From the NCBI GenBank assembly GCA_934662505.1, contig CAKUKE010000002.1, forward strand, positions 1 through 64,000: a DNA stretch of 64,000 nt. Direction: 5' to 3'. Numbering within the stretch: position 1 is the first letter of the stretch; each line of letters begins with the position of its first letter. Below the pieces are notes generated by a model, which searched no databases, had not been told where the DNA came from, and saw nothing but the letters and a program-made list of their open reading frames with translations. The translations under genes were made by a program, and so were the position numbers. Shown in pieces: positions 7,493-15,615 of this stretch. Origin of the DNA: an uncultured Clostridia bacterium. Its GTDB lineage: Bacteria; Bacillota; Clostridia; Christensenellales; Aristaeellaceae.

Positions 7493-7747
7493 ATGACGAC
7501 CCAGAAAGCGCTGCTTGACATGATTGCTTTTTATCAGCGGCGAATCAGCCCGCATAAAAGGCGGTGCTGCCGCTTTATACCGTCCTGCTCGGAATATGCC
7601 CGGCAGGCCATCGAACGTTTCGGTCCTGCATGGGGCGGCTGGCTGGCTGTAAAACGGCTGGCGCGCTGCCAGCCCCTGTGCAGGGGAGGCTATGACCCTG
7701 TGCCCGAGTTGCGGGACGCCGTTATTAGGAGGGACGAGAACCGATGA
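7493..7747 (+). CDS. yidD: Membrane protein insertion efficiency factor YidD
   Basis: This 84-residue amphipathic membrane-associated protein assists YidC/Sec-dependent insertion. It has the family pattern YQRRISPHKRRCCRFIPSCS followed by EYARQAIERFGPAWGGWLAVKR and ARCQPLCRGGYDPVP, with the conserved cysteines. It overlaps yidC by four bases and is clearly cotranscribed with rnpA and yidC. Confidence 0.96.
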   Translation: MTTQKALLDMIAFYQRRISPHKRRCCRFIPSCSEYARQAIERFGPAWGGWLAVKRLARCQPLCRGGYDPVPELRDAVIRRDENR

Positions 7748-8766
7748 CCGATATTCTTCGCTCGATCATTGATGCGATCAATTCCGTGGTGATGAACCAC
7801 GGCTGGTCCATCGCCATCTTCACGCTGCTCATCCGCCTGGTGCTGATGCCGCTGGATGTGAAAAGCCGCAAGAGCATGCGTCGTATGACGCTCATTCAGC
7901 CTGAAATCGAAAGGCTGCAGAAGAAATATGCCAACGACAAGCAGAAAATGAACATGAAGATGTCCGAACTGTACAAGAAGGAGAAAATCAATCCCTTGTC
8001 CGGTTGCGTCCCCATGCTCATTCAGTGGCCCATTCTGATCTGGATGTTCGCGGCCATGCGCGCTATTGCCAATGAGCAGATGGTGGTGCAGGTGTTCAAC
8101 TATCTGGCGGAAGCGGCGCAGCCCATCGCCAATGCGGATCATTGGCTGTGGGTCAAAAACGTGTGGGTGGCGGACAGTCTGTTCACCTCCATGGCGCCGG
8201 ACATCAACTCCCTGACGATGGTGGGCGCCGATGTGTGGAGCAAGATCTATCAGACCCTCAACCCTGAGCAGCTGGCCGTGATCGCCGGAAACGTGTCCGG
8301 TGCGATCGATTTTTCGACGGCCGAGGCTTCTCAGACCACCATTCAGATGCTGCTTACTTCTCTGCAGGCGCTTCCCGCCTATAAGGATGCGGCGCTGACC
8401 GTGGACGGTTGGAGCAATGTGCAGATTCTGCTGTTCCAGATCTCTCTCTACGTGCACAACAACGGCTATCTGGTGCTCCCCATTCTGGCGGGTGTCAGTC
8501 AGGTGGTCACCAGCAAGCTGACCACGCAGCAGACGGCGGGCGCTGCGCAGCAGACCAGCCAGCAGCAGAGCACGACCAAGTTCATGCAGATTTTCTTCCC
8601 CATCCTTTCCGTGTATTTCTGCCTGACCTCCAACGCGGGCTTCGCCATTTACTGGGTGGCTTCCAACCTGATCATGGGGGCGCAGAGTGTTCTGATCAAC
8701 AAATATCTGGAAAAGCAGGATGAAAAGAAAAAAGCGTCCGTTGCCGGAGAGGGGTCTGTGAAATAA
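7744..8766 (+). CDS. yidC: Membrane protein insertase YidC/OxaA
   Basis: This insertase folds proteins into the cytoplasmic membrane with or without SecYEG. The 340-residue protein is of the compact Gram-positive type: the N-terminus goes straight into the first core membrane segment (WSIAIFTLLIRLVLMPL) with the conserved arginine facing the groove. A basic coiled-coil hairpin follows (~40-75, QPEIERLQKKYANDKQ), then further membrane segments at ~90, ~235 and the C-terminal pair. The ~100-residue loop at ~125-225 is longer than usual. I see no lipobox cysteine or cleavable signal. Confidence 0.95.
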   Translation: MTDILRSIIDAINSVVMNHGWSIAIFTLLIRLVLMPLDVKSRKSMRRMTLIQPEIERLQKKYANDKQKMNMKMSELYKKEKINPLSGCVPMLIQWPILIWMFAAMRAIANEQMVVQVFNYLAEAAQPIANADHWLWVKNVWVADSLFTSMAPDINSLTMVGADVWSKIYQTLNPEQLAVIAGNVSGAIDFSTAEASQTTIQMLLTSLQALPAYKDAALTVDGWSNVQILLFQISLYVHNNGYLVLPILAGVSQVVTSKLTTQQTAGAAQQTSQQQSTTKFMQIFFPILSVYFCLTSNAGFAIYWVASNLIMGAQSVLINKYLEKQDEKKKASVAGEGSVK

Positions 8767-9692
8767 TGGAAAACAGGAGCTTGGAAATTTCCGCAAAGAC
8801 AATTGAAGAAGCGATCTCCAAAGGGCTGGAGGAACTGGGCGTTGCCATCAGCGACGTGCAGGTGGACATCATTCAGGAAGGCAGCAAGGGGCTTTTCGGT
8901 CTGTTCGGAAGCCGTCAGGCCAAGGTGCGCCTGACGCTGAAGGATGGACATGACGAGGTGTCTGCCAAGGAGCTGGTCAGTCAGGTCATGAGCGATATGG
9001 GGAAGGAGCCCGAGGCGGTCAAGGCCAAGCGGACGCCTGCCCCCAGAGCGGAAGAAAAGAAACCGGCGCCCAAGGCGGAACCTGCGGCGGCGAAGGTGGA
9101 GAAGACCGACCGTCCCGATGCGGCGGAAAAGAAGGCTGCACCCAAAAAGCCGGTTGAAAAGAAAAAGTCCGTTGAAGAAAAGGCCGCGCCTGCCAAGCCC
9201 GTTGTGCCTGCCGAACAGGCGGATCGTGCCACGCCGGCCGGAAAGGCACAGGAATTCCTGCAGGAAGTCACCCGTCTGATGGGCGTCAACGTGTCCGTCG
9301 CTGTGCGTACCGATGAAGAAGGCAACGTGCGGGTCAATATGGAAGGGGATACGCTGGGGATCCTGATCGGCCGCCGGGGAGAAACGCTGGACGCGCTCCA
9401 GTATCTGACCAGCTTGCAGGTCAATAAGGGGCAGAGCGCCTATACCCGTGTGACACTGGATACCGAGAACTATCGCGCCAAGCGGGAAGAAGCGCTGGTG
9501 CGGTTGGCCAACCGTATGGCCAACCGGGCGCAGAAGACCGGCCGCAAGGTGTCCATGGAGCCCATGAACCCCTATGAGCGCCGTATCCTGCACAGCGCGC
9601 TGCAGAATAACCCTGACGTGGAAACCCACTCCGAGGGTGAAGAACCGAATCGTCATGTTGTGATCACGCTGAAGCGTAAGCAGCAGGCATAA
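8766..9692 (+). CDS. khpB: RNA-binding protein KhpB (Jag)
   Basis: KhpB/Jag is an RNA-binding protein linked to cell elongation and division in Bacillota. The 308-residue protein has a Jag-N domain (1-55, with EEAISKGLEELG and GSKGLFGLFGSRQAKV), a long linker rich in K, A, P and E (~80-155), a KH domain (~165-240, ILIGRRGETLDALQYLTSL) and a C-terminal R3H domain (~245-308, MEPMNPYERRILHSAL). The linker is longer and more repetitive than in many homologues. Its ATG shares one base with the yidC stop, and a strong terminator follows. Confidence 0.95.
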   Translation: MENRSLEISAKTIEEAISKGLEELGVAISDVQVDIIQEGSKGLFGLFGSRQAKVRLTLKDGHDEVSAKELVSQVMSDMGKEPEAVKAKRTPAPRAEEKKPAPKAEPAAAKVEKTDRPDAAEKKAAPKKPVEKKKSVEEKAAPAKPVVPAEQADRATPAGKAQEFLQEVTRLMGVNVSVAVRTDEEGNVRVNMEGDTLGILIGRRGETLDALQYLTSLQVNKGQSAYTRVTLDTENYRAKREEALVRLANRMANRAQKTGRKVSMEPMNPYERRILHSALQNNPDVETHSEGEEPNRHVVITLKRKQQA

Positions 9693-9704
9693 TTGAAAAA
9701 AGTG

Positions 9705-9742
9705 AAAACGGGAATCGTCCGACCGGGCGGTTCCCGTTTTGC
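9705..9742 (+). terminator. Terminator after khpB
   Basis: AAAACGGGAA (9705-9714) pairs with TTCCCGTTTT (9731-9740), with a 16-base GC-rich loop, and the stem ends in a T run. It closes the rpmH-khpB operon. Confidence 0.8.
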
Positions 9743-10302
9743 TTAAGCGGATTTGCAGCACAAGGAATCAGAGGGGGCAAGCCTGATTGAAAAGAAAGGC
9801 GCCTGAAAAGCGAAGGGCAGGAAGCAGCGGAGCTGCGGGCATTTGAAAAAAGGGCGATCGCGCCGCGGGGCAGCCGGTTCGAAGGACAGAAGGATGATTT
9901 GGGTGGGTATAGGACATACGGCTGCCTGCCAAAGCGACAGAGCGATGCGCGTGCGCCGGGCGCGCTGGCGGGCGATGGGGCAGACCGGTGCGCTGTACGG
10001 GCATCAATGAGCGGAAGAAGGTGGATACGTTGACGGGCAACAGGCCGGATGGCGTTGCCTGAAAAAGGGACGCACGGCATTTGACAGCCGCCGGGTGCGA
10101 GCGCCTCCTTCTGCTGGAAATGGAGGGGACGGAAAGAAAACGAGGCAAGGAGGATTCGCGGGAAACACGAGCGAAACCATGGATGCGCGGAAGAAGGGGG
10201 AGCACACGTTATCCGGCCTTGGCTCGCCGAGACGCTCTGACGAAAGGGAAAGACTGGAAAAAGGCGATGCGAAATGTTTTTCCAAAAAAGTTTGAAAAAG
10301 GG
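9743..10302. other. 560-bp gap with no supported gene
   Basis: All long frames here lack ribosome binding sites and protein-like composition, are arginine/serine/proline-rich, or run into the tRNA genes. I see no RNA fold or repeat of note. mnmE, mnmG and rsmG, which often follow khpB/jag in Bacillota, are not here. Confidence 0.5.
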
Positions 10303-10331
10303 TTGACAATGACGCTGAAACGTGGTATCAT
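10303..10331 (+). promoter_or_regulatory. tRNA operon promoter
   Basis: TTGACA (10303-10308) and TATCAT (10326-10331) are spaced by 17 bases and end 27 bases before the first tRNA. Confidence 0.8.
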
Positions 10332-10357
10332 ATCAAACGTGCCAATTGAGGAAGCGT

Positions 10358-10434
<77 letters not shown>

Positions 10435-10437
10435 TTC

Positions 10438-10514
10438 GGCTCCGTAGCTCAGTTGGCTAGAGCATTCGGTTCATACCCGGAGTGTCATCTGTTCGAATCA
10501 GATCGGAGCCACCA
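10438..10514 (+). tRNA. Elongator tRNA-Met (CAT)
   Basis: The 77-base cloverleaf pairs GGCTCCG with CGGAGCC and ends in encoded ACCA. The anticodon CAT is at 10472-10474. It lacks the initiator C1-A72 mismatch. The anticodon stem is slightly irregular (TCGGT before and ACCCG after the loop). It could also be a CAT-anticodon tRNA whose C34 is modified to read Ile, but its body resembles tRNA-Met. Confidence 0.88.
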
Positions 10515-10516
10515 GA

Positions 10517-10547
10517 AACACCCTGCCTGAAAGCAGGGTGTTTTTTT
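10517..10547 (+). terminator. Terminator of the tRNA-Met pair
   Basis: AACACCCTGC (10517-10526) and GCAGGGTGTT (10533-10542) form a 10-bp stem with loop CTGAAA, then a T run. A near-copy of this hairpin recurs at 13308-13331, on the other side of the AT-richer island. Confidence 0.9.
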
Positions 10548-10574
10548 GTCTTTCATCCCACCCCTGACTCTAAG

Positions 10575-10597
10575 TAAAAAGCCGCCCGATGGGCGGC
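10575..10597 (-). terminator. Terminator of the GIY-YIG gene (minus strand)
   Basis: GCCGCCC (10581-10587) and GGGCGGC (10591-10597) form a 7-bp stem with a 3-base loop. On the minus strand it is followed by TTTTTA. It faces the tRNA terminator. Confidence 0.75.
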
Positions 10598-10610
10598 GCT
10601 TGAATGAATG

Positions 10611-11198
10611 CTATGTTCTTGTGCTTCCTGCTTTTGGATGCAATAGAATATGCAATTCTTTTTCGATAACGGGAAGAATAATTTTTGCATACAGCGTATC
10701 TTTCTGTAAGTATTCTTTTTTTATAGGGAATGCATAAGCTCTGACGTTATCTCTCAATACAGTTCGTTGCGCTGCATTGAGCTGCAATCCGGGCTTATAA
10801 TCCCCATAATGCTCTTGCATACGCACAAGCAATGACTCGCTGTAACAACTGCCAATATATAAGACATCATTGGCGCAAAAAGAAATCGATGCCGGTCCCC
10901 CGTAGATAGGTAGAAAATTTGCTCCCTTTTCCTCATTCCACTTTTTTATTTCATCTCTTGTTAATTCCTGCGCATTTTTCACCCGAAATATATACACCCC
11001 CTTTTTCCTCCTTAATGAGTTCAAGTCGTTTTTTGATGGATACATTTCATAGCATACCGGCGCGTCAAAAATATCGGATCGGAGCTTCTTTTGACAATCA
11101 AAGACTGCTATCTCCTTTGCTTCTAAAACAAGTATTTCGTATAGTTTCTTCACTGTCTGAATTGCTCCATTAGCCACTTCCTCGTTTTTATTCTTCAT
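10611..11198 (-). CDS. GIY-YIG domain protein of unknown role
   Basis: This 195-residue protein carries a GIY-YIG nuclease-type core at 65-181: KKGVYIFRV (GVY 67-69), then after a 35-residue insert VLYIGSC (YIG 114-116), R126 and H130 in LLVRMQEHYGD, and a glutamate-bearing helix PVIEKELHIL (E179/E181). These match the order of GIY-YIG catalytic residues (tyrosines, Arg, Glu). The flanking ~60 N-terminal residues are helical and unassigned. No homing-endonuclease DNA-binding tail is visible. It lies 39 bases behind the WG-repeat gene, both AT-richer than the surroundings, and ends at its own terminator. Confidence 0.7.
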   Translation of the reverse strand: MKNKNEEVANGAIQTVKKLYEILVLEAKEIAVFDCQKKLRSDIFDAPVCYEMYPSKNDLNSLRRKKGVYIFRVKNAQELTRDEIKKWNEEKGANFLPIYGGPASISFCANDVLYIGSCYSESLLVRMQEHYGDYKPGLQLNAAQRTVLRDNVRAYAFPIKKEYLQKDTLYAKIILPVIEKELHILLHPKAGSTRT

Positions 11199-11237
11199 TT
11201 GTTGTATTTACGCCTTTCAGTCAATGTTATAAGTACT

Positions 11238-13010
11238 TCAGAATACTCTGTTCAAATTCTTATCCAAAATAGTCAAATACTCGTCTTTGATTAGCACAAA
11301 GTATCCTTCGCCGTATGCAACGCTGTCATATTCGCAGGAAATTACTTCTTTTCCGGTTGCATCAATGAATCCCCATTTCCCATCCTTCTCCACGCGCGCA
11401 AAGCATTCACTGAAAGCTTCGACTTGACTGTATTGGCACGGGGCAACCTCCTTCCCGGTCGTATCAATAAGACCATACTTCATCTCCTTTTTCACACGCG
11501 CCAAACCATTGATGAAAGATTCGGCTGCGTCATATTGAAACGAAACGACTTCCTTCCCTGTCGTGTCAATGTAGCCGTATTCTCCGTGCCACGCGTTCTT
11601 CTGCACGTACGCCAAGCCTTCGCTGAAGTCCCCCGCACGCTCATATTGGCACGGGATGACCTCCTTCCCTGTCGTATCAATGTAGCCGTAGCTAGATCCT
11701 CCGTACGTCTTTTTCTTCGCCACGTACGCCAAGCCTTCGCTGAAGTCCCCCGCATGCTCATATTGGCACGGGATGACCTCCTTCCCAGTCGTATCAATGT
11801 AGCCATATAGAAAACCGTAATTGTAATCAATTGACACTCGTGCCAACCCTTCACTGAAAGAGCCTGACAGGAAGTTGTATTGGTACGGAATGACAACCTT
11901 CCCAGTCGTATCAATGTAGCCGTATTTCTCATCTTTTCCCGCCAATGCCAAGCCTTCGCTGAATGGTTTTGAAGGGCTGTCATATTGGCATGGGATGACT
12001 TCCTTGCCGCTCATATCAATGTAGCCAACTTTTTCATTCTTCCTCACCAGCGCCAAGCCTTCGACGAAAGAACCATCGCCCATAATGCTTCTGTCATATT
12101 GGCACGGAACGACCTCCTTCCCGGTCATATCAATGTAGCCGTATTTTTCATCTCTTTTCACCAGCGCTAAGCCTTCGCTGAATTTTCCCACATTGTTATA
12201 ATATTGGTATTGGCATGGGATGACTTCATTTCCGGTTGTATCAATGAATCCCCATTTCCCGCTCTTCTCCACGCCCGCCAGGCCTTCACTGAAAGGCCTA
12301 CCCCAGTCATATTGGCATGGGATGACTACCTTCCCGGTCGTATCAATAAAACCGTATTTTCCGTCCTTCTGCACGCTCACCAAGCCTTCGCTTACTTCTC
12401 CAGCATAAGAAAAACGATGCCGTTCTCGTTCTTCTGCCGCCTTCTGCTGGCGTTCCGCTTCTTCTTCTGCCGCCTTCCGCTGGCGTTCCGCTTCTTCTTC
12501 TGCCGCCTTCCGCTGGCGTTCCGCTTCTTCTTCTGCCGCCTTCCGCCGACGCTCCGCTTCTTCCTCTGCTTTTTTTCTTGCTTCTTCCTTTTCTTTTTCC
12601 CAAAGTTCCTGACACGTTTTGATGTGCGCCTTACTATCCTTATAGAACGGATTCTTACCGAAAGCTTCTATCGCTTCTTCGTATAATCCGGAAGCTTCAT
12701 AGCTCACGCCCCAAAGGTACTGAATCACCATGGCGCAATCCTTAAAATCACCAAGGTATTCAAAGGTGGCAATTGCGTCGCTAAGCTCGCCCTGTTCAAA
12801 CTCCTCCCATGCGCGGCAATAGACTGCGCACTTGGCTGCGTCCTCGTAGCTTGTGATTTTTTCGAACAGCGCCGCTGCTTCGCCCCACTTGCCGTCGATC
12901 ATCAGGTCTTCCGCCTGAGAATAGGTAGACTTTGCATCTGCCAGCGCCACCGTCGGAAGCAGCACAATGACCAGCAAGAAACTGATTGCTTGTTTGAACC
13001 AATTTTTCAT
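11238..13010 (-). CDS. Exported WG-repeat protein with a charged coiled coil
   Basis: The 590-residue product starts with a signal peptide (MKNWFKQAISFLLVIVLL...ALA, ~24 residues). TPR-like helical repeats follow at ~30-145, then a highly charged coiled coil of near-perfect 11-residue units (AEEEAERQRKA type, ~145-200). About ten WG repeats run from ~205 to 560 (pattern SEGLAxVxKDxKYGYIDTTGKEVIPCQY). WG repeats probably form beta-rich binding surfaces on secreted proteins; the ligand is unknown. There is no lipobox. The start at 13010 is preferred because GGAGG sits 8 bases upstream; the frame could extend five codons. Repeat regularity suggests copy number can vary. Confidence 0.85.
   Translation of the reverse strand: MKNWFKQAISFLLVIVLLPTVALADAKSTYSQAEDLMIDGKWGEAAALFEKITSYEDAAKCAVYCRAWEEFEQGELSDAIATFEYLGDFKDCAMVIQYLWGVSYEASGLYEEAIEAFGKNPFYKDSKAHIKTCQELWEKEKEEARKKAEEEAERRRKAAEEEAERQRKAAEEEAERQRKAAEEEAERQQKAAEERERHRFSYAGEVSEGLVSVQKDGKYGFIDTTGKVVIPCQYDWGRPFSEGLAGVEKSGKWGFIDTTGNEVIPCQYQYYNNVGKFSEGLALVKRDEKYGYIDMTGKEVVPCQYDRSIMGDGSFVEGLALVRKNEKVGYIDMSGKEVIPCQYDSPSKPFSEGLALAGKDEKYGYIDTTGKVVIPYQYNFLSGSFSEGLARVSIDYNYGFLYGYIDTTGKEVIPCQYEHAGDFSEGLAYVAKKKTYGGSSYGYIDTTGKEVIPCQYERAGDFSEGLAYVQKNAWHGEYGYIDTTGKEVVSFQYDAAESFINGLARVKKEMKYGLIDTTGKEVAPCQYSQVEAFSECFARVEKDGKWGFIDATGKEVISCEYDSVAYGEGYFVLIKDEYLTILDKNLNRVF
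12431..12562 (-). repeat. 33-bp tandem repeat inside the WG-repeat gene
   Basis: About four copies of a 33-bp unit (containing CTTCTGCCGCCTTCCGCTGG) encode the AEEEAERQRKA coiled-coil repeats. Copies at about 12432, 12465, 12498 and 12531 differ by only a few bases, so recent slippage or expansion is likely. Confidence 0.8.
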
Positions 13011-13147
13011 AAATTTATCCTCCATCGAATTGTTTTAGAAGTTTGTTCTGTGTTCTCTTTTACGCCCTCATTTCAAATTGCTACATGATGCGACCCTCCT
13101 TAAGTGAGTTCACGTTTGTTTATTCTTTATGTTTTTATCTACATTAC

Positions 13148-13176
13148 ATTATACGCTTGATGGGTGTATTTGTCTA
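13148..13176 (-). promoter_or_regulatory. Promoter of the WG-repeat / GIY-YIG unit
   Basis: On the minus strand TAGACA (13176-13171) and TATAAT (13153-13148) are separated by 17 bases, leaving a leader of ~135 bases before the ATG at 13010. Confidence 0.6.
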
Positions 13177-13307
13177 TATTTCTGAGTAGAGGTTATTTCT
13201 CGAAACATTCCGGTACCTCCAAAAGAACTTCCCAGTCCTCGCTAAGACGAGGGCGAAGCAGAGAGTTGCCATCAAAGTAGCAAAGAAATAAACTGCAAGG
13301 GCGCTTT

Positions 13308-13331
13308 ACCCTGCCTGAAGCAGGGTGTTTT
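13308..13331 (+). repeat. Second copy of the tRNA-Met terminator hairpin
   Basis: ACCCTGC (13308-13314), CTGAA and GCAGGGT (13320-13326) followed by GTTTTT repeat the hairpin at 10517-10547 almost base for base over ~24 bases. Together the two copies flank the 2.8-kb AT-richer island in direct orientation, like attachment-site or duplication ends. Confidence 0.6.
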
Positions 13332-13458
13332 TCATTATAATCTGCTTTCAGATATTCCCCGTGGCATATGACAAGGACAGAACGCCTCTATTTGGTGCAT
13401 GCTCGCTCCGATGCCCGATACGCCGGAATGGAAATCTTCCCAAATGCGGGAAAAAACC

Positions 13459-13487
13459 TTTTCAGGACCTGAAAACCGTGCTATAAT
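13459..13487 (+). promoter_or_regulatory. Promoter of the yicC-gmk cluster
   Basis: A perfect TATAAT (13482-13487) lies 17 bases behind TTTTCA (13459-13464), 26 bases ahead of the yicC ATG. Confidence 0.65.
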
Positions 13488-13513
13488 TAAAAGGTTAAAA
13501 GGGGGCGTGTCAC

Positions 13514-14386
13514 ATGCGCAGCATGACGGGCTATGGAAAAGTGCAGCTGAACGAGGACGGGCGGGAAATGACGTTGGAAATGAAGTCAGTCAATCACCGT
13601 TTTCTGGACGTGTCCGTCCGTCTGCCCAGAGCGCTTTCCTTTGCGGAGGACACGATACGCCGCACGATTGCCGCACGGCTCGGCCGCGGGCATGTGGACG
13701 TGTTTGTCAACTATCAGAACCTGCGTCAGGATGCGCGGGAAGTGCGGGTGGACGCGGCGCTGGCTGCGGCCTATCGCCGCGCGGTGGATACGGTGGCGCA
13801 GGCAACGGGAACAGAGAATGATTGCGGTGCATCCTTTTATGCCGCGCTGCCCGATGTGATGACGCTGGAAGTGGCGCAGGAGGATCAGGAAAGCGTATTG
13901 AAGCTTTGCCGGGATGCGGCGAACGCGGCGCTGGATCAATTGATCGCCATGCGTGAACGGGAAGGCGAGGCGCTGCACAGGGATCTGACGCTGCACCTGT
14001 CGCTGCTGGAGGAGCAGGCGGCGCAGATCGCTGCTCGTGCGCCGGAAGTGCCTCGGCTGTACCGGGAGCGTCTGGAGAACCGTCTGCGCGAAATGAACGT
14101 GAACGAGGTGGACGAGCAGCGTCTGGCGCAGGAGGTGGCGCTGATGGCTGACCACTGCGCGATTGACGAAGAACTGTCCCGGCTGAGCTCCCATTTCGGG
14201 CAGGTGCGGCAGACCCTCGGACAGACGGGCGAAACGGGGCGTCGGCTGGATTTTCTGACTCAGGAGATGAACCGGGAGGTCAATACCATCGGCTCCAAGG
14301 CCTCCGACGCGGTGATCACGAACTGCGTGGTGGCCGCCAAGAGCGAAATCGAAAAGCTGCGCGAGCAGGTGCAGAACGTGGAGTAA
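13514..14386 (+). CDS. yicC: YicC family endoribonuclease
   Basis: YicC/YloC proteins are RNA-cleaving ring-forming enzymes. The 290-residue protein begins MRSMTGYGKVQLN, the family hallmark, continues with EMKSVNHRFLDVSVRLPR, and ends with the conserved LDFLTQEMNREVNTIGSKAS and a helical C-terminus (IEKLREQVQNVE). Length is typical. It opens the cluster remA-gmk-rpoZ-coaBC-priA in the order known from Bacillus, and its stop is 3 bases before the remA ATG. Confidence 0.95.
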   Translation: MRSMTGYGKVQLNEDGREMTLEMKSVNHRFLDVSVRLPRALSFAEDTIRRTIAARLGRGHVDVFVNYQNLRQDAREVRVDAALAAAYRRAVDTVAQATGTENDCGASFYAALPDVMTLEVAQEDQESVLKLCRDAANAALDQLIAMREREGEALHRDLTLHLSLLEEQAAQIAARAPEVPRLYRERLENRLREMNVNEVDEQRLAQEVALMADHCAIDEELSRLSSHFGQVRQTLGQTGETGRRLDFLTQEMNREVNTIGSKASDAVITNCVVAAKSEIEKLREQVQNVE

Positions 14387-14389
14387 GGT

Positions 14390-14647
14390 ATGAAGCTTTG
14401 CAACGTAGGCTTTGGCAATACGGTGGCGGCCGAACGCATCGTGGCCATCGTTGCGCCGGACAGCGCGCCTGTCAAGCGGATGGTGCAGGACGCCCGGGAC
14501 GCGCTCCGGCTGATCGATGCAACGGCTGGCAGGCGTACCCGCGCCGTGCTGGTGATGGACGACGGTCATGTGGTGCTTTCTGCCGTTCAGCCTGAAACCA
14601 TGGCCTCACGGCTGCAAAGCGAGGGAGAAGGGCGCGAACGCGCGTAA
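14390..14647 (+). CDS. remA: RemA-family DNA-binding regulator (DUF370)
   Basis: The 85-residue protein begins MKLCNVGFGNTVAAERIVAI and contains the family core SAPVKRMVQDAR and RRTRAVLVMDDGHVVLSAV. RemA oligomers bind DNA and activate matrix genes in Bacillus; the role here is not shown. Position between yicC and gmk is the canonical location. The C-terminal ~12 residues (QSEGEGRERA) extend beyond the core. Confidence 0.93.
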   Translation: MKLCNVGFGNTVAAERIVAIVAPDSAPVKRMVQDARDALRLIDATAGRRTRAVLVMDDGHVVLSAVQPETMASRLQSEGEGRERA

Positions 14648-14709
14648 GACCGCCTGCGGTCGAGCGGCGCTGGGGATATACAGAAGCGTAACGAGAAGGG
14701 GACAGAGCC

Positions 14710-15321
14710 ATGCAGGAAAAACGTCGGGGCATGTTGGTCGTCATTTCCGGTCCGTCCGGAACGGGCAAAGGTACGTTGGCGCATATGCTGCTGGAAGCGG
14801 ATGCAAACTTGCGCTTTTCCGTTTCGGTCACCACCCGCAAGCCGCGGGATTATGAAGTGGAGGGCGTGCATTACTACTTCGTGTCCGATGCGGAATACGA
14901 TGCGCTGCTGGAAAAGGATGCGCTGCTGGAGCACGCAACCGTCCATGCCCACCGCTACGGGACGCCCAGGGCACCCATTGAGCGGCTGCTGGACGAAGGG
15001 AAAAGCGTGCTGCTGGACATCGACCCTCAGGGGGCGCGGGAAGTCATCCGCAAATGCCCCGACTGCGTATCCATTTTCATTCTGCCGCCCACCTATGCCG
15101 CCCTGCGGGAGCGTCTGCACACCCGCAACACCGAAGATCCAGTGGAAATTCAGCGGCGGCTCAACAACGCACGGGGCGAGATTGAGCAGATGGAGCGCTA
15201 TCAGTACGCGGTGGTCAACGGCGACGGCGAGGAAGGCAAGCAGAAGGCGTACGCCCAGCTGCGCAGCATTCTGGACGCCGAACGGCAGCGTACCACACGT
15301 TATTTCCCCGTGATCGAATGA
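14710..15321 (+). CDS. gmk: Guanylate kinase
   Basis: Gmk phosphorylates GMP to GDP with ATP, and its level influences (p)ppGpp metabolism. The 203 residues show the P-loop SGPSGTGKGTLA (~13-24), the GMP-binding VTTRKPRDYEVEGVHYYFV, and LLDIDPQGAREVIRK. The P-loop reads GKG where most Gmk proteins have GKS/T. It is followed by rpoZ after 75 bases. Confidence 0.96.
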   Translation: MQEKRRGMLVVISGPSGTGKGTLAHMLLEADANLRFSVSVTTRKPRDYEVEGVHYYFVSDAEYDALLEKDALLEHATVHAHRYGTPRAPIERLLDEGKSVLLDIDPQGAREVIRKCPDCVSIFILPPTYAALRERLHTRNTEDPVEIQRRLNNARGEIEQMERYQYAVVNGDGEEGKQKAYAQLRSILDAERQRTTRYFPVIE

Positions 15322-15396
15322 CGGGAAAAGAAAATCGGCAAAACCACGCACAACGCGTGTTTGCATCATAAAAAAGATCATCAGGAGGAATGAAAT

Positions 15397-15612
15397 ATGC
15401 CCCTTAATCAGCCGCCGATCAGCGAACTGGTCAAAAAAGCCGAATGCCGCTATACACTGGTCGTGGAGTCTTCCAAGCGCGCGCGGGAACTGGTGGCCGG
15501 CGCACAGCCGCTGGTGGACCCCAAGGATCGCAAGCCTGTGGCCATCGCCGTGGATGAAATCAACCGCGGTCTGCTCACGTTCCACCGCAATCTGGAAGAC
15601 GAGGAAGAATAA
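15397..15612 (+). CDS. rpoZ: RNA polymerase omega subunit
   Basis: The 71-residue protein starts MPLNQPPISELVKKAECRYT and contains the omega core VVESSKRARELVAGAQPLV and KPVAIAVDEINRG. Omega stabilises the beta' subunit and in many bacteria helps sense (p)ppGpp. An AGGAGG site stands 9 bases before the ATG. The gmk-rpoZ-coaBC order is standard. Confidence 0.95.
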   Translation: MPLNQPPISELVKKAECRYTLVVESSKRARELVAGAQPLVDPKDRKPVAIAVDEINRGLLTFHRNLEDEEE

Positions 15613-15615
15613 GCC

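Larger units (their letters stand above)
13011..13513. other. Intergenic region between the island and yicC, with a start-stop minigene
   Basis: It holds the minus-strand promoter of the WG gene (13148-13176), a minus-strand GGAGG followed 8 bases later by ATG-TAG (13086-13081, a one-codon reading frame in the leader), the duplicated terminator hairpin (13308-13331) and the yicC promoter (13459-13487). No further gene is supported. Confidence 0.6.

Noticed and set aside
12431..12562. Short regularly spaced repeats that could be mistaken for a CRISPR array
   Set aside because: The 33-bp units are contiguous, have no spacers, and encode an in-frame coiled-coil repeat.
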